This document shows, piece by piece, positions 12,601-19,407 of a DNA stretch of 19,407 nucleotides; within the stretch, counting starts at the first letter, position 1; each line of letters opens with the position of its first letter. Under the pieces are notes generated by a model, which was not told the DNA's origin, searched no databases, and saw only the letters and a list, made by a program, of their open reading frames with translations. The translations under genes and the position numbers were made by a program. The stretch is from positions 1 through 19,407 of the forward strand of contig CALJUC010000217.1 in the NCBI GenBank assembly GCA_937975585.1. Reading direction: 5' to 3'. Origin of the DNA: an uncultured Moraxella sp. GTDB taxonomy: Bacteria > Pseudomonadota > Gammaproteobacteria > Pseudomonadales > Moraxellaceae.

Positions 12601-15600
12601 TTAAATCAGCAATTCGCGTTTACCGCTTTTGCCCATGCCACTGACAAGTCCGGCTTCTTCCATCGCATCGACAATGCGTGCCGCACGGTTGTAACCAATA
12701 CTAAATTTACGCTGAATACTTGACGCTGATACTTTGCGCGTTTCAATCACAAAGGCGACAACTTCATCATACAATGGGTCGTCATCGCCATTGGCCGCGC
12801 TGCTGCCTTCGCTACTACCACCGTTCGATGAGGTCAAGGTAAAGTTATCAAACATATTATCGATATAATCCGGTGCGCCACGCTCGCGCCACGCATCACA
12901 GATACGGTTAACTTCGGCATCACTGATAAAGGCACCATGCACACGATTCGGTTCGTTTTGCCCCGGGGCTAAGAACAACATATCACCATGCCCCAGCATA
13001 TCTTCGGCACCACCCGCATCCAAAATCGTACGCGAGTCGACCTTTGAGTTCACGCGCAGTGCAGCACGCACCGGAATATTGGCTTTAATCAAACCGGTAA
13101 TGACATCCACCGATGGACGCTGGGTCGCCAAGATAAGGTGAATACCGGCGGCACGGGATTTTTGCGCAAGACGGGTAATCAATTCTTCGGCCTGCTTACC
13201 GACCTGCATCATCATATCGGCAAACTCATCAGCGATAATCACGATTTGTGGCAATGGTTTTAGACGCGGTGGTTTGTCTTGACTCACGCTATCGTTGATA
13301 CGCCATAATGGGTCAAGCAGGGGATGACCATTGGCTTCTGATTCGATGACTTTTTTATTAAATTCGTCAAGCTTACGCACTTTAAACAGTGACATCAGCT
13401 GATAACGGCGTTCCATCTCACCCACACACCAAGACAGCGCACTCGCGGCTTCCGTCATGTCCGTCACCACAGGCGTGAGCAGATGCGGAATATCACCATA
13501 GTTGGCCAGTTCAAGCTGTTTTGGGTCAATCAAAATCAAACGCAGTTGTTCCGGTGTGTATTTTAACAACATCGACAAGAGCAATGAGTTGACCAATACC
13601 GATTTACCCGAACCCGTCGTACCCGCAACCAGCATATGCGGCGCTTTAGCCAAGTCGGTAATCACTGGACGGCCGGCAATGTCTTTACCCATTGCCATGC
13701 TAATCAAGCCATTCGGGTCTTTGAACGTATCGGTTTGGAGCAGCTCAATCAAACGCACCATTTGGCGCTTAGGATTCGGCACTTCGATACCGATGTACGG
13801 TTTACCCGGGATGACCTCGACTACACGCACAGATGCCATTGAGAGTGAACGCGCCAAGTCACGCGAAATACCCGTGACCTTACTGGCCTTGATACCAGGC
13901 GCTAGTTCAACCTCAAATCGCGTCACCACGGGACCAAGTTGGGCATTGACCACATTGGCCTTGACATTAAACTCTTGTAATTTAATCTCTAACAGCTCTG
14001 ATAGCTGCTGCAACTGCTCACGAGTATAACTTGGCGCACGGTCAGGATCGGGTAAATCTAGCAAATCCATGCTTGGTAATGGGCTAAGATTGGCGCGATA
14101 CGCCGCTGTTTGCATGGCACGGGATTTGCCCTCAAATAACGCATCGTTATGAATATCTAGGGCAACCGGTGGTTCTATTGTTAATTCATCGATTTCAACA
14201 GGACGCTCAGCGGTTGCCACTTGTTGTGGTACGAATTCCGGTTCATCTTCATCCGCAAATGCTTCAATAACGCTATTTGGCGAATCGAGTACATCACGCT
14301 TAGCTTCCTGATAGTCAGTGTTCGTTGTCACTGGTGCACTGTTATGAGGTGCTTTGTTATCAGATGTGTTGCTATCAGATGCCATGACATCAAAATGATT
14401 AATCTCGGGATAGTCAATGTCATCGGTTGGTAATGCAATATCAGCAACAGCAACGGGTGTCGCAATATTAAGCGACGTATTAATCGGCATTGCATGCGCA
14501 TCTGTCTTGACTGCATCCACATCCGAGATGACATCATTGTCAAATGCAGGTGTGATGGTTGGTTGTTTTAAGATGTAATTTGCCGTCGTGGTACTACCGG
14601 TCTTAATCGGTGCTTGACCATAGCCTGTTTTTACCGGCGTGATCGAGGCATCTGGGGCGTCTGCATGGTTTGATACTTCAGGGAATAACTCAGGGGCTGC
14701 TAATTCATTCGCCGCTGCATCAATACCATTGCCAGTATGGTCAGTTGCTACTGGGTTTGACAGTGGATTCGATAGGGACTGGTTTTCGTTATTCGCTTCT
14801 ACCAAATTCGTATCTGTCAATTTTGTATTTGCTAAGGTTGGTGATGACTCGTTTAATTTTTCTAAAAATGGTAAGGTCGTGGCTGATACGTAATTATCAT
14901 CGATTTGAGCAGCTTGTCTTGATGCGACTGGTTTTTTAGTAGGTGTAATGATTTCACGCTGTAACTGGGCATCCAGTTTTTTGGTCAATTTGGTATTGGC
15001 AAGATGTGCTGAACTCACGGGCTTAAACGGTGTCGTTGCGTCATTATCTTGTAGCCATTCATACTCTTTGGCTTCACTAAACCCTGTTTCATCCAAAAAC
15101 GCATCCAATGGGCTAGCATCGGCATGATGGGTATCCGTTAACACATCGGCCTTTTGCCCATCAAGCGGTAACGGTAACTGGGTAGCCGCTGTTTTGGCAA
15201 CAACAGGATCATCGACACGCTCTGGCGCATTGGTTGGTTTGGGTTTAATCAGTTTTTGGCGTAAACGCTGCGTTGGCTCACTATTTTCAGATGGCTGAGT
15301 GCCACGCAATAGACGTTGCCAATTAAGGTTAAAGGTAAAAGTCAGGGTAATAATCACGAACGCCAATAAGAAAACCAGCGCGCCCCAATAGGTCAATAGC
15401 CCACTCAAGCCTTGTCCGACCACTTGCCCGACAATGCCTTGTGCGAGCCAAGACGCAGAAACCAAGCCGGTTAGCGCTGCTGTGGCAATCATCAAAAACA
15501 CATAACCCAGTGTGCGTAACACACCGCTAGGTTGGGTATCTTCATGCCAAATGCGCCAACCCTCATAACTGGCGATGACAATCAACCACCAACTGGTCGC

Positions 15601-15795
15601 ACCCAAAAAGGTATACAAGATATCGGCAAGCCAAGCCCCACCGTGACCTGCCAAATTACTCACGGCATCAACCCGCGTGCTGACATGCGACCAACTTGGG
15701 TCATTGGCCGAATAACTAATCAACGACATCAGTAGCAGTAAGGCCACCACTAGCCAAATCAGCGTTAAAACGCTGCGACGAACATAATAAGACAA
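12601..15795 (-). CDS. ftsK: DNA translocase FtsK
   Basis: The 1064-residue protein anchors at the septum and pumps chromosomal DNA during division to allow dimer resolution at dif. Four membrane segments lie near residues 9-28, 55-78, 94-115 and 132-155. A linker of about 400 residues follows (165-570), rich in Asp, Ala, Thr and Asn, shorter than in E. coli. The motor domain runs from about 571, with Walker A GTTGSGKS (725-732) and Walker B IVIIADE (851-857). The winged-helix gamma domain ([10 protein letters not shown] to the end, 1006-1064) recognises polar KOPS sequences and contacts XerD. Translation apparently starts at TTG: an in-frame TAG lies only three codons upstream, and no later start keeps membrane segment 1. 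AGGT lies close upstream. A separate 47-codon frame with a better ribosome binding site overlaps this start. Confidence 0.96.
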   Translation of the reverse strand: MSYYVRRSVLTLIWLVVALLLLMSLISYSANDPSWSHVSTRVDAVSNLAGHGGAWLADILYTFLGATSWWLIVIASYEGWRIWHEDTQPSGVLRTLGYVFLMIATAALTGLVSASWLAQGIVGQVVGQGLSGLLTYWGALVFLLAFVIITLTFTFNLNWQRLLRGTQPSENSEPTQRLRQKLIKPKPTNAPERVDDPVVAKTAATQLPLPLDGQKADVLTDTHHADASPLDAFLDETGFSEAKEYEWLQDNDATTPFKPVSSAHLANTKLTKKLDAQLQREIITPTKKPVASRQAAQIDDNYVSATTLPFLEKLNESSPTLANTKLTDTNLVEANNENQSLSNPLSNPVATDHTGNGIDAAANELAAPELFPEVSNHADAPDASITPVKTGYGQAPIKTGSTTTANYILKQPTITPAFDNDVISDVDAVKTDAHAMPINTSLNIATPVAVADIALPTDDIDYPEINHFDVMASDSNTSDNKAPHNSAPVTTNTDYQEAKRDVLDSPNSVIEAFADEDEPEFVPQQVATAERPVEIDELTIEPPVALDIHNDALFEGKSRAMQTAAYRANLSPLPSMDLLDLPDPDRAPSYTREQLQQLSELLEIKLQEFNVKANVVNAQLGPVVTRFEVELAPGIKASKVTGISRDLARSLSMASVRVVEVIPGKPYIGIEVPNPKRQMVRLIELLQTDTFKDPNGLISMAMGKDIAGRPVITDLAKAPHMLVAGTTGSGKSVLVNSLLLSMLLKYTPEQLRLILIDPKQLELANYGDIPHLLTPVVTDMTEAASALSWCVGEMERRYQLMSLFKVRKLDEFNKKVIESEANGHPLLDPLWRINDSVSQDKPPRLKPLPQIVIIADEFADMMMQVGKQAEELITRLAQKSRAAGIHLILATQRPSVDVITGLIKANIPVRAALRVNSKVDSRTILDAGGAEDMLGHGDMLFLAPGQNEPNRVHGAFISDAEVNRICDAWRERGAPDYIDNMFDNFTLTSSNGGSSEGSSAANGDDDPLYDEVVAFVIETRKVSASSIQRKFSIGYNRAARIVDAMEEAGLVSGMGKSGKRELLI

Positions 15796-15925
15796 TGTAA
15801 CCTACCCCACTTTTTACAACCACATTACTACTAGCGTTATAGCCTTGATTTTGCGCCATATAATCACCTTTTATCGCGGCATTTATGCGTTAAAAAGCGA
15901 CGTTAGCTAAACGTGCTATCATAAC

Positions 15926-15955
15926 AAAAGTTACCCCAACTGTGGGTAGCTTTTT
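15926..15955. terminator. Orphan terminator-like hairpin in the ftsK/trxB gap
   Basis: AAAAGTTACCC (15926-15936) pairs with GGGTAGCTTTT (15944-15954), with one G-U pair, around the loop CAACTGT, and one more T follows. Neither flanking gene ends here, because they diverge. It therefore implies a short untranslated transcript or a leader attenuator, or is simply a hairpin. The T run is short, so strength is uncertain. Confidence 0.5.
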
Positions 15956-16110
15956 CATGAATATCCCTATCATTCTCCAAGCCGTTTGTAAGCAGCTTTT
16001 ATCAGTTATTTTGTAAGCTGTTGGGGCGAAAATCTGACAGAGAAGCACTTGCTATTTTGGTTCGAACGCCCTATATTCATCCCAGTGAAATTTTTCTTAA
16101 CAAATCCAAT

Positions 16111-17222
<1,112 letters not shown>

Positions 17223-17238
17223 TCGGTATCGCCATCTA

Positions 17239-17976
17239 ATGCCATGTCGCTACGAGTTTCCTGATCCGCGCCTAGCCGATCCCGCAGGGGAGGGACTGGT
17301 CGCGGTCGGCGGTGACTTGGCACCTGACACTCTAATTTGTGCCTATCGCCAAGGGATTTTTCCTTGGTTTAGCGAGGGTGACCCCATTATGTGGTGGTCA
17401 CCTGAACCGCGCTGCATCATCGACCCACACCAATTTTCCCCAAGCAAAAGCTTAAAACGTCATCTCAAACACAGTGATTGGATAATCACCCTCAATCGTG
17501 ACTTTGCCGCTGTCATCCAAGCTTGTAGCGAAGCCCGTGCTTATGCCAATGATACTTGGATTAATCCTGAGATGATTGCCGCGTATCAAGTGCTACATCA
17601 GCAAAATATCGCGTATAGCATTGAAGTTTGGGACAACGAAAATCAGCTAATCGGCGGGTTGTATGGGCTCAAAATTGGTCAAGCTTTCTTTGGTGAAAGT
17701 ATGTTTCATCGTCGCACTGATGCGTCAAAAGTTGCCTTTTTTGCATTGATGCGACTATGCGCACAGTCAGGCTTTCGCTGGGTTGATTGCCAATTACCCA
17801 ATGCGCATTTATTAAGTTTAGGCGCAAGTGTCGTCGATCGTGATAACTTCTTAACTTTATTGGATGAACAAATCGATTTACCAAGTTGTGATTGGTCGAG
17901 TTTAGTGGGACAATGCCTACCTGCAAGTACCTTATTAACCCCGACCCCACTGCCACTACTAGGCCTGACACAATGA
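17239..17976 (+). CDS. aat: Leucyl/phenylalanyl-tRNA--protein transferase Aat
   Basis: The 245-residue enzyme attaches Leu or Phe from charged tRNA to proteins with N-terminal Arg or Lys, marking them for ClpS/ClpAP degradation. Family hallmarks are VAVGGDL (residues 21-27), RQGIFPWF (37-44), MWWSPEPR (51-58), YSIEVW (126-131) and FFGESMFHR (150-158). The length is close to that of E. coli Aat (234). The gene starts 16 nt after trxB without a strong Shine-Dalgarno sequence, which suggests translational coupling. Its TGA stop overlaps an ATG (ATGA, 17973-17976) that begins a 25-codon frame leading into bpt. ClpS and ClpA are not in this window. Confidence 0.95.
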   Translation: MPCRYEFPDPRLADPAGEGLVAVGGDLAPDTLICAYRQGIFPWFSEGDPIMWWSPEPRCIIDPHQFSPSKSLKRHLKHSDWIITLNRDFAAVIQACSEARAYANDTWINPEMIAAYQVLHQQNIAYSIEVWDNENQLIGGLYGLKIGQAFFGESMFHRRTDASKVAFFALMRLCAQSGFRWVDCQLPNAHLLSLGASVVDRDNFLTLLDEQIDLPSCDWSSLVGQCLPASTLLTPTPLPLLGLTQ

Positions 17977-18050
17977 CACACCTATTACCTTTGCAGTCAT
18001 TTGGCAAAAAAGCTATGACTGCTTGTCAGCACAATTTCTATGCTAAATAG
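17973..18050 (+). pseudogene. 25-codon ORF joining aat to bpt; probable frameshifted bpt N-terminus
   Basis: This frame starts at an ATGA overlap with the aat stop and ends at TAG (18048-18050), 8 nt past the ATG assigned to bpt. Its last residues are CQHNFYAK. In pseudomonad Bpt the N-terminus reads KFYATQPHPCSYLP. Here the FYA part lies in this frame, and the matching SQITPLHQCNYLP lies in the bpt frame just after. Removing one base around 18045-18048 would join them as FYAKSQITPLHQCNYLP. The ORF is therefore probably the displaced N-terminus of bpt. The alternatives are a sequencing error, or a real coupling ORF that helps ribosomes start bpt. Confidence 0.5.
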
Positions 18051-18819
18051 TCAAATAACGCCTTTGCATCAATGCAACTACCTGCCCGATCGTGCGGCAA
18101 GGCTAGAGTTTATTGAACTGCAAGAACCGCAAATGATGCCCACGGCTATTTTTTCACAGTTTTCGCGCTTGGGCTTTCGTCGTAGTGGAAATCACTTATA
18201 TCGCCCTGTCTGCGTGCATTGTCAACGCTGTATGGCAACCCGTTTGCCCGTGGACGAATTTGTACCCAATCGCACCCAACGGCGTCTAGCACATAAACTT
18301 GCCAGCTTTAGCATCCGTACTACAGATTGTCGCAATGCGAATGAGCAGCACTTTAATCTGTATGCACGCTATATTTGCGCGCGTCATAGCGATGGCGATA
18401 TGTATCCGCCAAGCTTAGCAAGTTTCCAACGCTTTTTACAATTCTCCTTTACCGAATCGTTCTTTATGGAGTTTTGGGATGGGGAGAACTTAGTGATGGT
18501 CGCCGTGTGCGATAAGCTTAATGACGGAATTTCTGCAGTATACACATTCTTTGACCCGGATATGCCGCAGCTTAGCTTAGGCACGTTAGGAATTTTGGCA
18601 CAAATCGAGTATATTAAACGCTTAAACCTAGCGTATGTTTACCTAGGGTTTTGGATTCCTGACAGTGATAAAATGCGCTATAAGGCCAATTTTCAGCCAC
18701 TTGAGGTGCTCATCGACGGGCAATGGCTTTACTTTGAGGGAAAACTTAGCAAGGAGCGAGTGGAGCCTTATCTACAAGAAGCCATCAAAAAACATTTTCG
18801 CGCCCAATGGCAATCTTAG
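18040..18819 (+). CDS. bpt: Aspartate/glutamate leucyltransferase Bpt (N-degron pathway)
   Basis: The 259-residue protein adds Leu from tRNA to proteins with N-terminal Asp or Glu, complementing Aat in the bacterial N-degron pathway. The ATE N-terminal domain has C12 (HQCNYLPD) and the cysteines C58, C61 and C64 (PVCVHCQRC), which correspond to the conserved cysteine motif of ATE1-like enzymes. The C-terminal domain contains LYARYICARHSDGDMYPP, AVYTFFDPD and YVYLGFWI. The annotated ATG has no Shine-Dalgarno sequence and lies inside the 25-codon upstream frame. Family members usually carry about ten more residues, apparently encoded in the other frame. The protein may start at this ATG by coupling, or the gene may be frameshifted. 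The core is intact. Its stop overlaps the convergent rimI stop by 4 nt. Confidence 0.88.
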   Translation: MLNSQITPLHQCNYLPDRAARLEFIELQEPQMMPTAIFSQFSRLGFRRSGNHLYRPVCVHCQRCMATRLPVDEFVPNRTQRRLAHKLASFSIRTTDCRNANEQHFNLYARYICARHSDGDMYPPSLASFQRFLQFSFTESFFMEFWDGENLVMVAVCDKLNDGISAVYTFFDPDMPQLSLGTLGILAQIEYIKRLNLAYVYLGFWIPDSDKMRYKANFQPLEVLIDGQWLYFEGKLSKERVEPYLQEAIKKHFRAQWQS

Positions 18820-19304
18820 TTTGCTAATAGCTTTTGCATAATCAATGCATCTGTACGACTACCATCTTGATTACGATAATACGCTTTACGCGTATGAATC
18901 ACCGTAAAGCCTAGCTTTTGATACAGTTGAATCGCAGGCGTGTTATCAATTCTGACTTCTAATAATAGACTTTCTACCATTGGCACTAAATGGGCAACTA
19001 GACTGTCTAGCAAACGACTGGCTAAGCCTTGCTTTTGCGCGTTGGAATGTACACCAATCCGGATAATCTCTGCTTGCTCAAACAGTTGGTTGTATAAGCA
19101 ATAAGCGACGATAGTATTCGCTTCATCAATCAGTAACAACCCATCATTGCCTTCGGATTTTAACCAGTAATGAATCGTTGCTGCTGCCCAAGCATCATGA
19201 ATAAATAATTGGGCTTCCAGTGCCGCTAGTTGCTCGAATACCGCTGCGCTATCTGTCGTCAATTCATGCGCTAGTAATTGCTTCAACTCCATTAGCTGTG
19301 TCAT
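18816..19304 (-). CDS. rimI: Ribosomal protein S18-alanine N-acetyltransferase RimI
   Basis: The 162-residue GNAT enzyme uses acetyl-CoA to acetylate the N-terminal alanine of ribosomal protein S18. The beta-strand and acetyl-CoA loop motif is EIIRIGVHSNAQKQGLASRL (residues 79-98). The RimI-type LEVRIDNTPAIQLYQKLGF (115-133) follows, and the C-terminal RKAYY and DALIMQKLL match the family end. The length is slightly above E. coli RimI (148) because of an N-terminal extension. A GGAAAA element lies shortly before the ATG; a second ATG four codons in is also possible. It overlaps the convergent bpt stop by 4 nt (18816-18819). I see no hairpin terminator there, so each transcript must run into the other gene. 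Confidence 0.9.
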   Translation of the reverse strand: MTQLMELKQLLAHELTTDSAAVFEQLAALEAQLFIHDAWAAATIHYWLKSEGNDGLLLIDEANTIVAYCLYNQLFEQAEIIRIGVHSNAQKQGLASRLLDSLVAHLVPMVESLLLEVRIDNTPAIQLYQKLGFTVIHTRKAYYRNQDGSRTDALIMQKLLAN

Positions 19305-19352
19305 ATGTTTTCCATTAATCTGCTAAGTCGCTATACTTTTATCTTATCCATA

Positions 19353-19382
19353 AAAAAAGAGCCACCGAAGCGACTCTTTTTT
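19353..19382. terminator. Rho-independent terminator near the right edge
   Basis: AAAAAAGAG (19353-19361) pairs with CTCTTTTTT (19374-19382) around a 12-nt loop with T runs on both strands. It lies upstream of rimI, so it most likely ends a minus-strand gene beyond the right edge. TAA codons on the minus strand at 19388-19390 and 19401-19403 could be that gene's stop, but too little is visible to tell. Confidence 0.7.
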
Positions 19383-19407
19383 GTGTGTTAGTAGACGAGA
19401 TTATTCG

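Noticed and set aside
13502..14029. 175-codon open frame on the plus strand inside ftsK
   Set aside because: It is antisense to the conserved FtsK motor region, has a low-complexity serine-rich translation and no ribosome binding site; it is a shadow of ftsK codon usage.
14221..15200. Tandem repeats in the FtsK linker coding region
   Set aside because: Short similar stretches exist (for example TATCAGATG twice and KLTDTN-like motifs), but they are low-complexity linker sequence without regular periodicity.

Overview
This is an ordinary chromosomal housekeeping region from a gammaproteobacterium, most likely a member of the Moraxellaceae (Moraxella/Faucicola/Psychrobacter relatives). The evidence is a moderate-to-low GC content, protein sequences of gammaproteobacterial type, and gene neighbourhoods resembling the Escherichia/Pseudomonas arrangements ygfB-pepP / zapA, trxB / ftsK and aat-bpt. 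The genus is an inference. I see no rRNA, tRNA, CRISPR array, prophage or complete insertion sequence.

Left part (1-5650). A terminator belongs to a gene left of the window. A thioredoxin-type glutathione peroxidase (minus) is divergent from an AlaA-type aminotransferase (plus) that carries an XRE-type DNA-binding domain at its N-terminus. Two matching inverted repeats lie in the intergenic gap between them. Then come a small membrane protein with an HEAGH zinc-protease-like motif (minus), an 11-helix sodium:amino-acid symporter (minus) and an orphan LMW-phosphatase/ArsC-like protein (plus).

Middle part (5650-12600). On the minus strand are ygfB, argE and pepP; argE lies between two genes that are adjacent in E. 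coli. Divergent from ygfB are a coiled-coil protein of the small family found beside zapA, then zapA itself. A 15-codon leader ORF followed by a terminator-like hairpin precedes them. A small membrane-anchored putative zinc-ribbon protein follows on the minus strand. Next is about 360 bp without a recognised gene, holding a 15-bp direct repeat and a good promoter, then the glutamine-dependent NAD synthetase nadE.

Right part (12600-19407). ftsK (minus) and trxB (plus) are divergent around a 443-bp gap that holds an orphan terminator-like hairpin and a roughly 107-bp palindromic repeat-like element placed directly before trxB. trxB, aat and bpt form an operon joining thioredoxin reduction to the two bacterial N-degron aminoacyl-tRNA-protein transferases. 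The bpt 5' end looks frameshifted: a 25-codon ORF joins aat and bpt and appears to encode the displaced N-terminus. rimI converges on bpt with a 4-nt overlap, and a terminator lies near the right edge.

The genes are mostly independent housekeeping units (redox defence, amino acid metabolism, peptide turnover, Z-ring assembly and chromosome segregation, NAD synthesis, N-degron tagging, S18 acetylation). No dedicated new multigene system is evident. The more unusual items are the HTH-aminotransferase fusion with its possible operators and internal start, the zapA leader, the repeat pair before nadE, the palindromic element before trxB and the broken bpt start.
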